A DNA stretch of 64,000 nt from Streptomyces sp. SID12488. Its GTDB lineage: Bacteria > Actinomycetota > Actinomycetes > Streptomycetales > Streptomycetaceae. A program made the position numbers and the translations under genes. Of the stretch, positions 55,565 to 64,000 are shown piece after piece (the stretch's first letter is position 1; each line of letters starts with the position of its first letter). The notes under the pieces were generated by a model that saw only the letters and a list, made by a program, of their open reading frames with translations, did not search any database and was not told the DNA's origin. The stretch is taken from positions 62,001-126,000 of the forward strand of contig NZ_JAAGLT010000023.1 of the NCBI RefSeq assembly GCF_010548275.1, read 5' to 3'.

Positions 55565-55735
55565 TCACAGCCGCGATTCGCGCCCGCACTCGCGGATCCG
55601 ATGCCGGCTGCCTCGGAAGGTCGGCAGACCGGTCAGGGCGTGCGCTCACCACTTGTCCCAGGGTGATGGCCCTGGCCGTGGAGAAGTTCACGCCGGTGAG
55701 GTCCGCGCGGTTGAGGTCCGCCTCGTTGCGGTGAG
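55565..55735 (-). pseudogene. pentapeptide-repeat protein fragment
   Basis: Minus-strand reading HRNEADLNRADLTGVNFSTA then RAITLGQVV shows A-D-L-x-x pentads characteristic of pentapeptide-repeat proteins. The frame has no start between an upstream stop and the first pentad, so only the C-terminal end remains. Confidence 0.45.
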
Positions 55736-55859
55736 CGGTGCCACCCTGCGGTCCCTGGTCTCAGTCGTGGGCTCGGGCGGGGCAAGAAGGGGTGGTGCAA
55801 CTCCTATGCCTGCGCTTGTGTGAGCGCTGGGCGGCAGGTGCCCCCAACCGCCGGTGGCA

Positions 55860-56909
55860 TCAGGAGTGCGGGAACCCCCTGGGCGGCGCGGTGGAACCCC
55901 GGGGAGTGAGTACGGGCGTAGCCACCGGATGCGACCCGCCGCCGTCCCCGGCGATCACCCCGAACAACGTCCGGGCGACGTCCACCCCGAACCCGTGCAC
56001 GTCATGGCTCATCGCCGACAACGTGGGCCGCGTCAACCGGCACAGCTGCGAGTCGTCCCAGGCCAGCAGCGACACGTCGGCCGGCACGCTCAGCCCCATC
56101 TCGGCGGCCACGGAGAGGCCCGCCACCGCCATGATGTCGTTGTCGTACAGGATCGCCGTGGGCCGGTCCGCCGGCGCGGCGGACAGCAGCGACCGGGTGG
56201 CCCGGGCCCCCGCGTCGCCGGAGTAGTCGGTCGAGACCTGTGACGCCCCGGCCAGATCGAGCCCCCGCGCGGCCTCGTCGAAAGCCGCCGTACGGATGTT
56301 CGTGTGCCCGAGGGCCGCCGCACCCCCCACCCGGGCGATCCGCCGATGCCCGAGCGCCGCGAGATACCGCACCGCCTCCGTCACGGCCGTGGCGTCGTCG
56401 GTCCACACGGAGGTGAGGTTGCCGGTGAAGGACGGATGCCCGACCGCGACCGCGGGCATCCCGAGCCGTTCGACGGCCGGGACCCGGGGATCGTCCGCCC
56501 GGAGGTCCACCAGGATCGCCCCGCCGATGAGCCGCCCCTTCCACCAGGACTCCTGGAGCCCGACCTCCTCCTCCAGATTCCGCACCAGCCTGAGCAGCAG
56601 CGAGCACGAATGCTCGGTCAGGACGCTCTCCACGCCCGAGATGAAGTCCATGTAGAACGGTTCGAGCCCGAGCAGCCGGGCCGGCCGGCAGATCGCCAGC
56701 CCCACCACGTCCACCCGGGCCCCGGCCAGTGACCGCGCGGTGAGGTTCGGCTCCCAGCCCAGCTCGCGTGCGGCGGTGAAGATCCGGTCCCGGGTCGCCT
56801 CGGCGAGCCCCGGCTTGTGGTTGAAGGCGAGGGACACGGCCCCCTTGGACACGCCGGCGCGCGCGGCGACGTCCTTGATGGTGACGCGGGGGGTCGGCGA
56901 TGCCGTCAT
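55860..56909 (-). CDS. LacI-family transcriptional regulator
   Basis: A 349-residue regulator: HTH VTIKDVAARAGVSKGAVSLA followed by a hinge helix (NLTARSLAGARVDVVGLAI), then a periplasmic-binding-like effector domain (YMDFISGVESVLTEHSCSLL; TAILYDNDIMAVAGLSVAAE). The ATG overlaps the TGA of the upstream GH2 gene (ATGA), so it is cotranscribed with the beta-mannosidase and most likely controls it and the divergent ABC transporter through the dyad at 59484. Its inducer is probably a manno-oligosaccharide or mannose. Confidence 0.9.
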   Translation of the reverse strand: MTASPTPRVTIKDVAARAGVSKGAVSLAFNHKPGLAEATRDRIFTAARELGWEPNLTARSLAGARVDVVGLAICRPARLLGLEPFYMDFISGVESVLTEHSCSLLLRLVRNLEEEVGLQESWWKGRLIGGAILVDLRADDPRVPAVERLGMPAVAVGHPSFTGNLTSVWTDDATAVTEAVRYLAALGHRRIARVGGAAALGHTNIRTAAFDEAARGLDLAGASQVSTDYSGDAGARATRSLLSAAPADRPTAILYDNDIMAVAGLSVAAEMGLSVPADVSLLAWDDSQLCRLTRPTLSAMSHDVHGFGVDVARTLFGVIAGDGGGSHPVATPVLTPRGSTAPPRGFPHS

Positions 56910-59409
56910 CTGGCGGGCTCCACGCAGTACAGGGCCGATCGGGCGGTCTCGGCATCCGGAGTCTCCCAGCCACGCACCCCGATGGTCACCCGTTCCCCGG
57001 GCAACAGGGTCACCAGACCGCGATCGGCCCGCGCTCCCGGGTCCAGCCGGTCCGCCTGCAGCAGCAGATCCCGTACGAGGGTACGAGCCGTCACCGTGAC
57101 GGCTCCCGGAGCGACGCTCACGTCGAACTCGGGCCGGGGGTAAGGGACTTCACGGTCCGGCACGGGAAAATACAGCGCCCGCAGCCCCTCCCCGTCGGCC
57201 CCGCCGGAACTGTCCGGGACGACCCCCTCCGTGTCGGCGTCGACATCCGCGACCAGGAACTCCTTGGCTCCCACCGGCACGAGTTCCCCCGGCACCCGCA
57301 CCTCGGTGACCGCCCGCCGCTCCACCGTGAACCCGACTCGCACCGGCTCGCCGACCACGCCCCCGTCCACGGACACCCGCCGCAGCTCCACCGTCCCCGC
57401 CCACTGTTGCGCCGTCTGGTTGACGACCGCCAACACCACTGTCTCCCCCCGCACTTGAAGGCTGAGCAGTCGGTCCGCGTACAGCCGTCTCAGCTCGTGG
57501 TAGAGCGGTTTCTCGCGCCCGTCCCCGTCGATCGCCGCCCAGGACGTCACCGGCCAGCAGTCGTTGAGCTGCCACACGATCGTCCCCGCGCACACCGGCC
57601 AGTGCGCACGCCAGTGCTCGATCCCGGCGGCGACGGCACGGGCCTGGTTGACCTGGGTGAGGTAGTGCCACCGGTCGAAGTCCCCCTCAGGAAGGGGAAA
57701 TGCCGGGCGAGCCCGCGCTCCAGTTTGCCGTTCCCGTCGTCGGCCTTCTGGTGGTGCAGCATGCCGGGAGAGTCCGATGCGAGTGTCTCGTCGGGCAGCG
57801 CGCGCCGCATCGTGGCGTACGCGGCCGGTGCCTGCCACCCGAACTCGGCCACGAAACGTGGGACTTCGAGCCGGTAGTCGGCGTAGTCCTCCCGGTTCCA
57901 CACCTCCCACGAGTGGTGCGTACCGTGCGCCGGATCGTTCGGATGCCGCTCCCAGGACCCGGACCAGGGACTGCCCGCGGTGTACAGCCGCGTGGGGTCC
58001 AACTCGGCCACCACGCGCGGCAGTACGCCCAGGTAGTACCCCTCGCCCCACGACTCGCCGGCGAGCGTCTGCTCCCATCCCCAGTCCCTGAAGCCCCACA
58101 GGTTCTCGTTGTTCCCGTTCCACAGCACGAGCGAGGGATGAGGCATCAGCCGTACGACGTTCTCCCGGGCCTCCGCCTCCACCTCGCCCCGCAGCGGCTG
58201 CTCCTCGGGATAGGCGGCGCACGCGAAGGGGAAGTCCTGCCAGACCAGCAGCCCCAACTCGTCGCAGACGTCGTAGAAGTCCTCGCTCTCGTAGATCCCG
58301 CCGCCCCACACCCGGACGAGGTCCACACCGGCGCCGGCCGCCTGCGCGAGCCGCTCCCGGTACCGCTCCGGGGTGATCCGGGACGGGAACACGTCGTCCG
58401 GGATCCAGTTGACGCCCCGCGCGAACAACCGCTCCCCGTTGACGACCAGGGTGAACCCGGTCCCGTGGACGTCGGAGGACGTGTCAAGGCCGACGGTCCG
58501 GAACCCCACCCGCCGCCGCCAGCCGTCCAGTGGGACATCACCATGACGGAGCGTCAACTCAACGTCGTACAGCGTCTGTTGCCCATAGCCGCGCGGCCAC
58601 CACAGCTCCACGTCCGGAACTTCCAGCCGTACGACACCGCTGGTCCCGTTGATCTCGCCCCGGGCCAGTACCTCGCCGCCACCGGAGAGACCACCACCGC
58701 TGACCCGGGCCTCCAGCGTCAGCCCGGCCTCGACTCTGGTGCGCTCGACGTCGACTGCCAACTCCACTCGCCCCACGCCGTGTTCGTCGACCGTCACCTC
58801 GGGGCGCACCCGGCTGATCCGGGCTGTCGACCAGTGCTCCAGGCGCACCGGCCGCCATATCCCGGCGGTGACGAGGGTCGGCCCCCAGTCCCAGCCGAAG
58901 GAGCAGGCCATCTTCCGGATGTACTGGTAGGGCTCGGCGTAGGCGCCGGGCCGCTCACCCAGCCGCTCCCGGACGGCCTCCGCCTCGGCATAGGCGGAGG
59001 CGAAGTGGACGGACAGGCGCCCGGTCATCCCGGTCACGTCGAAGCGGTACGAGCGGTGCATGTTCCGTACCCGGCCCAGGAGTTGACCGTCGAGCCGGAT
59101 CTCGGCGGCGGTGTCGAGCCCGTCGAAGACGAGATCGGTCTGCTCATGAACGTCATGAACGTCATGAACCCCGCGAACCTCGTGCCGTTCGTGCCGTTCA
59201 CGGGCGAGCGCAGCGGATAGGTCCGTCCCGTACGTCCACTCCCGGCGCCCCACCCAGGCGACCTCCGCCTCGTTCCGGCCGATGAAGGGGTCCGGGATCA
59301 CTCCCGCCGCCAGCAGGTCGGTGTGCACACACCCGGGGACGGTGGCCGGCAGTTCGCCCGCCTCGTACCGCACGGTCCAGCCCTCGGTGAGTGGTGTGGC
59401 CTCCAGCAT
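56906..59409 (-). pseudogene. GH2 beta-mannosidase, frameshifted
   Basis: Reading from the ATG at 59409 (AGGAG 5 nt upstream) gives a GH2 beta-mannosidase: sugar-binding domain with YIRKMACSFGWDWGPTLVTA, barrel with LVRVWGGGIYESEDFYDVCD, acid/base Glu in LVLWNGNNENLWGF and nucleophile Glu in VPRFVAEFGWQAP. At 57694-57697 (gggg, plus strand) the frame must shift one base to continue as LPEGDFDRWHYLTQVNQARA, CAGTIVWQLNDCWPVTSWAA and the C-terminal domain ending ARSALYCVEPAR. One missing base in a homopolymer breaks the protein after about 570 of ~834 residues, past both catalytic residues. No signal peptide, so cytoplasmic. Confidence 0.85.
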
Positions 59410-59483
59410 GCGCACTCCTAAACCGTTCCATTCCCGCGTGGGTCAGGCGCGGAAAATATGGTGGCACCCTTGGCGAAATAGGG

Positions 59484-59499
59484 ACTGTACCGGTTCAGT
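59484..59499. promoter_or_regulatory. candidate LacI operator between GH2 and ABC transporter
   Basis: ACTGTACCGGTTCAGT, symmetric at 14 of 16 positions about a central CG, in the 158-bp gap between divergent genes. It is placed to control both; the LacI gene at the end of the GH2 operon is the obvious candidate binder. Confidence 0.65.
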
Positions 59500-59567
59500 A
59501 AGTGGTGTCAGAGTGCCGAATCAGCCATCCCTGTAGTGCTCGTCCGTCCCGAACGGAGCTGATGCAC

Positions 59568-60881
59568 ATGAACCGCCGCATGATTCCCGCACTCCTCACC
59601 GCCGGCCTGGTGCTCTCCGCGTGCACCGGAACCGGTGGAACATCGAAGGGCGCCGACGCCAAGGCACCTGACGATCCGTCAAAAGTGACCGGCACCATCA
59701 AGGTCCTGACCGTGCGGACCGATCTCCTGCAGGACGGCACGTTGAAGAAGTACGCCGACGACTTCCGGAAGACGTATCCGAAGGTGAAGGTCGAGTTCGA
59801 GGGCCTCACCAACTACGAGGCCGAAGTCAAGATCCGTATGAACACGGAGAACTACGGCGATGTCCTGCTGATCCCCGCGGTGATCAAGAAGAGCGACTAC
59901 CCGAAGTTCTTCGCCTCGCTCGGCACCCGGGCGGAGCGCGCCAAGAAGTACCGCTTCACCGACTTCACCACCGTCGACGGCAAGGTCTACGGCCAGAGTC
60001 CGGTAGGAGTGGCACCCGGGTTCCTCTACAACAAGAGGATCTGGCAGGAGGCCGGCATCACCGACTGGCCCACCACACCCGCCGAGTTCATCACCGCCCT
60101 GAAGGCGATCAAGTCGAAGACGGACGCGGACCCGTACTACACCAACTTCGCCGCCCAGTGGCCACTCACGTCATGGACGTCCGTCAACGGCTCGGTCGGC
60201 TGCGACACCGGGGCGACGACGAAACTGGTCGAGAGCGACCCGTGGGCCAAGGGCGCGGACCTGCGCGTCGGCGACACCCTGCTGTACGACATCGTGCACG
60301 ACGGGCTCGCCGAGAAGGACCCGACGACCACCAACTGGGAGGCTTCCAAGCCCAGGATGGCGAAGGGGGACATCGCCACGCAGTGGCTCGGAACCTGGGC
60401 GATCGTCCAGTTCCAGGACGCCGCCAAGAAGGCCGGCGTGGACCCCGCCGACATCGGGTTCATGCCCTTCCCGTACCAAGTGGGCGGAAAGTTCTGCGCG
60501 GTTGTCGGCCCCGACTACAACCAGGGCGTCAACGTCCACAGCAAGCACAAGGAGGCGGCCCGCGCCTGGATCGACTGGTTCACCGACAAGTCCGGCTACG
60601 CGGACGACAACCTGGCCATCTCCCCGCTCAAGGACGCCCCGCTGCCCGAGGTGCTCCAGCCGTACGAGGAGGCGGGGGTGAAGTTCATCGAGGTCGACGA
60701 CACCGCGGGAGCGCAACTCAAGCTCATCGACACCGAGTCGGAGGTCGGTCTCTACGCCCCCGACTACCGCCAGGATCTCGTCGACCTGGCCCGAGGCGCC
60801 CGCAAGGGCAGCCTCGACGACTTCCTCGGTGACCTCGGCAAGCGCTGGACCGAGGCGCAGCGATCCGTGGGGTCGTCGTGA
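59568..60881 (+). CDS. sugar ABC transporter binding lipoprotein
   Basis: A 437-residue family 1 solute-binding lipoprotein (lipobox LVLSAC). Conserved blocks include YADDFRKTYPKVKVEFEGLT, MNTENYGDVLLIPAVIKKSD and MAKGDIATQWLGTWAIVQFQ. Likely binds beta-manno-oligosaccharides given its neighbours; this is inference. The ATG at 59568 gives a standard signal peptide with GGAG about 9 nt upstream. Its TGA overlaps the permease GTG. Confidence 0.88.
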   Translation: MNRRMIPALLTAGLVLSACTGTGGTSKGADAKAPDDPSKVTGTIKVLTVRTDLLQDGTLKKYADDFRKTYPKVKVEFEGLTNYEAEVKIRMNTENYGDVLLIPAVIKKSDYPKFFASLGTRAERAKKYRFTDFTTVDGKVYGQSPVGVAPGFLYNKRIWQEAGITDWPTTPAEFITALKAIKSKTDADPYYTNFAAQWPLTSWTSVNGSVGCDTGATTKLVESDPWAKGADLRVGDTLLYDIVHDGLAEKDPTTTNWEASKPRMAKGDIATQWLGTWAIVQFQDAAKKAGVDPADIGFMPFPYQVGGKFCAVVGPDYNQGVNVHSKHKEAARAWIDWFTDKSGYADDNLAISPLKDAPLPEVLQPYEEAGVKFIEVDDTAGAQLKLIDTESEVGLYAPDYRQDLVDLARGARKGSLDDFLGDLGKRWTEAQRSVGSS

Positions 60882-61855
60882 CGGACACGACCGAGGCCGG
60901 CATGGCGGGGCGAAGGGCGCCGCGACGGAAGGAACCGCCGCCCGCGCCCGCCCCCGGCACCCCGGGCCCGCCGTCACCCCCGCGCAGGTCACGCCTGTGG
61001 CGGGGGGTGACCCCCTGGCTGTTCCTGATCGCCCCGCTCGCGCTGCTGCTGACCTTCACCTACGCGCCGATCGTCAACATGGTCGCGTACAGCTTCACCG
61101 ACTGGGACGGTGTCAGCCCCGAACTGCACTACACGGGCGCCGAGAACTACACCGAACTCCTCACCCGTCCCGAACTGTTCGAGGTGTTCTTCGTCAGCGG
61201 CTACTACCTGGCCGCCTCCGCGCTCCAGATCGTCGCAGCGCTCTACTTCGCGACGATCCTCAGCTTCAACGTCCGCTTCCGGAACTTCTTCAAAGGCGTG
61301 CTGTTCTTCCCGTACCTGATCAACGGGGTCGCGATCGGCTTCGTGTTCCTCTACTTCTTCCAGGACGGCGGCACCCTCGACTCGGTGCTGGGCGTGTTCG
61401 GCGTCCACACGGACCACGCCTGGCTGGGCACCCCGGCGTCGGCGAACATCTCGCTCGCCGGCGTCTCGGTCTGGCGCTACACGGGCCTGAACTTCGTGCT
61501 GTTCCTGGGCGCGATCCAGTCCATCCCGGGGGAGTTGTACGAGGCGGCGGAACTCGACGGGGCGAACCGCTGGCACCAGTTCCGGTACATCATCGCGCCG
61601 GGCATCAAACCGGTGCTGAGCCTCACCGTGATCCTGTCGATCTCGGGCTCGCTGTCGGTCTTCGAGATCCCGTACATCATGACCGGCGGGGCGACCGGCA
61701 CCGAGACCTTCGTGATCCAGACGGTGAAGCTGGCGTTCCAGTTCAACAAGACGGGGCTCGCCTCGGCGGCGGCCGTCGTACTGCTGCTGATCGTGCTCGC
61801 CGCGACCTGGGTGCAGCGGCGGCTCGTTCCGGACGACAGGGTGGATCTCGTATGA
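60878..61855 (+). CDS. sugar ABC transporter permease (MalF class)
   Basis: A 325-residue permease with a Pro-rich cytoplasmic leader of ~45 residues, six helices and the EAA loop PGELYEAAELDGANRWHQFR. Starts with GTG overlapping the binding-protein stop; its TGA overlaps the next ATG. No ATPase gene is present, so a shared MsiK-type ATPase is presumably used. Confidence 0.9.
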   Translation: MTDTTEAGMAGRRAPRRKEPPPAPAPGTPGPPSPPRRSRLWRGVTPWLFLIAPLALLLTFTYAPIVNMVAYSFTDWDGVSPELHYTGAENYTELLTRPELFEVFFVSGYYLAASALQIVAALYFATILSFNVRFRNFFKGVLFFPYLINGVAIGFVFLYFFQDGGTLDSVLGVFGVHTDHAWLGTPASANISLAGVSVWRYTGLNFVLFLGAIQSIPGELYEAAELDGANRWHQFRYIIAPGIKPVLSLTVILSISGSLSVFEIPYIMTGGATGTETFVIQTVKLAFQFNKTGLASAAAVVLLLIVLAATWVQRRLVPDDRVDLV

Positions 61856-62682
61856 CGCGCCGAGCGGTTGCCCGTACGTTCGTGTACCTGTCCCTGGTCC
61901 TCGCGGTGGTGGTCGTCCTGCTGCCGCTGGGCGTGATCGTGCTGACCTCGCTCAAGACCGAGCAGGAGATGGCGGACGACAGCGGGGCGCTCTCGCTGCC
62001 GGGCGACCTCCTGAACTTCCACAACTACGTGACGGCGTTCCAGGACGGCGAGATGATGGCCGCGTTCGCCAACACGGCCTTCATCCTGCTGTTCGCCGTC
62101 ACGGGGACCGTCCTGATCGGTTCGATGACGGCGTACGCGATCGACCGCTTCACGTTCCGCTTCCGGAAGCTGGTGATCGCCCTGTTCCTGGTGGCGACGC
62201 TGGTCCCCGGAGTCACGACGCAGGTGGCGACATTCCAGATCGTCAACAGCTTCGGCATGTTCGACACCCTCTGGGCGCCCATCGCGCTCTACATGGGCAC
62301 GGACATCGTGTCGATCTACATCTTCCTGCAGTTCGTCCGGTCGATCCCGATCTCCCTGGACGAGTCGGCACGCCTCGACGGGGCCAACGCCTTCACGATC
62401 TACCGGAAGATCATCTTCCCGCTGCTCAGGCCGGCGATCGCCACGGTGGTGATCGTGAAGGGGATCACCGTCTACAACGACTTCTACATCCCCTTCCTCT
62501 ACATGCCCTCCGAAGATCTTGGCGTGATTTCGACGTCCCTTTTCCGCTTCAAGGGCCCGTTCGCCGCCCACTGGGAGACCATCTCGGCGGGTGCGGTCCT
62601 GGTCATCCTGCCGACACTGATCGCGTTTCTGTCGTTGCAGAGGTTCATCTACAACGGCTTCATGAAGGGAGCGACCAGGTGA
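61852..62682 (+). CDS. sugar ABC transporter permease (MalG class)
   Basis: A 276-residue permease with six helices and the EAA motif PISLDESARLDGANAFTIYR. ATG overlaps the preceding stop (ATGA). Last gene of the transporter operon, converging with the ribonuclease D-like gene 13 nt away. Confidence 0.92.
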   Translation: MTRRAVARTFVYLSLVLAVVVVLLPLGVIVLTSLKTEQEMADDSGALSLPGDLLNFHNYVTAFQDGEMMAAFANTAFILLFAVTGTVLIGSMTAYAIDRFTFRFRKLVIALFLVATLVPGVTTQVATFQIVNSFGMFDTLWAPIALYMGTDIVSIYIFLQFVRSIPISLDESARLDGANAFTIYRKIIFPLLRPAIATVVIVKGITVYNDFYIPFLYMPSEDLGVISTSLFRFKGPFAAHWETISAGAVLVILPTLIAFLSLQRFIYNGFMKGATR

Positions 62683-62695
62683 TCCCGCGGTGTGC

Positions 62696-63985
62696 TTACG
62701 GAGCCTCGGCGGACAGTGCCTCGACCAGGACCGGTGTCACCTGCTCCACCTGCCAGTCCCTCGCCCCGTATCCCGCGAGGGCGATGGCCACGGCCCCGGC
62801 GTCCACAGGAGTGGGCGGCTCCCAGCAGACCCTTCGCACCGTGTCCGGAGTGATCAGATTCTCCTGAGGCATGTTCAGCTGCTCGGCCAGGGCGGAGACC
62901 CCGGCCCGCGCGGCGGACAGCCGGGCCGCGGCCACCGGATCCTTGTCGGCCCAGGCGCGCGGCGGCGGAGGCCCGATCACGGGCTGCCCCGGCTGGGGCA
63001 ACTGCGAGTCGGTCAGCTCCTTCACGCTGTCCACCGCCGCCTGCCACTGCTCCAGCTGCCGCCGCCCCATCCGATGCCCGAAGCCGGTCAGCCCGGCCAG
63101 TGCGTGGACGTTGACCGGCAGGGCGAGCGCGGCCTCGACGATTGCCGCGTCCGACAGCACCTTGCCCGGAGAAACGTCCCGGCGCTGCGCGATCCGGTCC
63201 CGGGTCTCCCACAGCTCACGTACGACGGCGAGCTGCCGGCGCCGGCGCACCTTGTGCATGCCGGACGTACGCCGCCAGGGGTCCTTGCGCGGCTCCGGCG
63301 GCGGCGCCGACGCGATCGCGTCGAACTCCTCGCGGGCCCACTCCAGCTTGCCCTGCCGGTCCAGCTCCTTCTCCAGAGCGTCCCGCAGGTCGACCAGGAG
63401 TTCGACGTCAAGTGCCGCGTACCGCAGCCAGGGCTCGGGCAGCGGCCGGGTCGACCAGTCGACCGCCGAGTGGCCCTTCTCGAGTACGAAGCCCAGGACG
63501 CCCTCGACCATTGCGCCCAGGCCGACCCGGGGGAACCCGGCCAGCCGTCCGGCCAGTTCTGTGTCGAACAGGTGGGTGGGGACCATACCTATCTCGCGGA
63601 GACAGGGCAGGTCCTGGGTGGCGGCGTGCAGTACCCATTCCGCGCCGCTGAGCGCCTCGCCGAGGCCCGACAGGTCGGGGCAGGCGACGGGGTCGATGAG
63701 CGCGCTGCCGGCGCCCTCGCGGCGCAGCTGCACCAGATAGGCGCGCTGTCCGTAGCGGTAACCGGACGCGCGCTCGGCGTCGACAGCGACGGGGCCGGTG
63801 CCCGCGGCGAACGCGGCGATCACTTCTGCGAGCGAGTGCTCGTCGGCGACGACGGGCGGAATCCCGTCGCGGGGTTCGAGGAGCGGGATCGGCGCCTGAG
63901 CCTCAGAAGATCCGTTGTCGTCCGGAGGAGCGCCTCCGGTGGTTCGCAGTGAGCTGTCTGCTGCGGTCTCTTGGGCTTCGGTCAC
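62696..63985 (-). CDS. rnd: ribonuclease D-like 3'-5' exonuclease with HRDC domain
   Basis: A 429-residue protein. The DEDDy exonuclease part (about 45-215) shows VAVDAERASGYRY (D-x-E), ATQDLPCLRE, DTELAGRLAG and the final RYAALDVELLVDL (Tyr and Asp). An HRDC domain follows (~240-310; WETRDRIAQRRDVSPGKVL) and a C-terminal region ~330-429. Likely trims stable RNA 3' ends. The GTG at 63985 is near the window edge, with no clear ribosome site. Confidence 0.9.
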   Translation of the reverse strand: MTEAQETAADSSLRTTGGAPPDDNGSSEAQAPIPLLEPRDGIPPVVADEHSLAEVIAAFAAGTGPVAVDAERASGYRYGQRAYLVQLRREGAGSALIDPVACPDLSGLGEALSGAEWVLHAATQDLPCLREIGMVPTHLFDTELAGRLAGFPRVGLGAMVEGVLGFVLEKGHSAVDWSTRPLPEPWLRYAALDVELLVDLRDALEKELDRQGKLEWAREEFDAIASAPPPEPRKDPWRRTSGMHKVRRRRQLAVVRELWETRDRIAQRRDVSPGKVLSDAAIVEAALALPVNVHALAGLTGFGHRMGRRQLEQWQAAVDSVKELTDSQLPQPGQPVIGPPPPRAWADKDPVAAARLSAARAGVSALAEQLNMPQENLITPDTVRRVCWEPPTPVDAGAVAIALAGYGARDWQVEQVTPVLVEALSAEAP

Positions 63986-64000
63986 CTGTCAAGGGTATCT

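Larger units (their letters stand above)
55090..55859. other. intergenic region with gene fragments
   Basis: Holds the fucosidase promoter and dyad, a DUF772-type transposase fragment and a pentapeptide-repeat fragment, all on the minus strand. No intact gene. Confidence 0.5.

Noticed and set aside
59148..59172. 9-bp tandem repeat in the GH2 gene (HDVHDVHE)
   Set aside because: A short low-complexity insertion in a loop; no reason to assign function.

Overview
The window is high-GC actinobacterial DNA and almost certainly a Streptomyces chromosome. Start codons are often GTG, stop/start overlaps of the GTGA and ATGA type are frequent, GAF/ANTAR and STAS regulators cluster together, and many secreted glycoside hydrolases and sugar ABC transporters are present. 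From memory (no search was run), the block from the MurA-like gene and aconitase through ngcEFG, a ROK regulator, xylFGH, dxs, an amino acid permease, fadB/thiolase and ribonuclease D resembles the S. coelicolor SCO5998 to about SCO6030 interval. That core is interrupted by mobile-element debris and extra polysaccharide-degradation genes.

Layout. (1) 0.3-10.3 kb: a stress/regulatory accessory island. It holds small hydrophobic proteins, a translationally coupled STAS - GNAT - GAF/ANTAR operon, a second GAF/ANTAR gene, and a minus-strand run of two ANTAR genes around a truncated PRC-barrel gene, followed by BrkB/YihY and DUF1206 membrane proteins. CsbD, DUF6328 and other small proteins follow. 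(2) 10.3-14.0 kb: remains of an integrative mobilizable element, with a frameshifted MobP-type relaxase, a mobC-like gene and a tyrosine recombinase lacking its N-terminus, joined to one another at about 12.78 kb. (3) 14.0-18.8 kb: an HTH-MurA fusion divergent from acnA; both promoter regions carry an ATCTC-N6-GAGAT inverted repeat. (4) 18.8-19.2 kb: a tnpB remnant. (5) 19.5-23.2 kb: a two-component system and a cellulose-type AA10 LPMO with CebR-like operators and a TTA codon. (6) 23.6-31.2 kb: two large secreted GH92 mannosidases that share an upstream palindrome. (7) 31.6-40.0 kb: ngcEFG with a candidate DasR site, a Rok7B7-type regulator and xylFGH. (8) 40.3-49.1 kb: dxs, an APC permease, two poorly characterised genes and the fadB-thiolase operon. 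(9) 49.3-55.9 kb: two GH29 alpha-L-fucosidases among transposase and other gene remnants. (10) 55.9-62.7 kb: a LacI regulator, a frameshifted GH2 beta-mannosidase and a divergent oligosaccharide ABC transporter with a dyad between them. (11) 62.7-64.0 kb: a ribonuclease D-like gene.

The main theme is extracellular breakdown of cellulose/chitin, alpha- and beta-mannans and fucosylated glycans, import of the products (chitobiose, xylose, manno-oligosaccharides) and local transcriptional control by ROK, LacI, DasR-like and CebR-like elements. The most unusual signal is the operator pair linking the HTH-MurA fusion to aconitase. No tRNA, rRNA or CRISPR array was seen, and no biosynthetic gene cluster was recognised.
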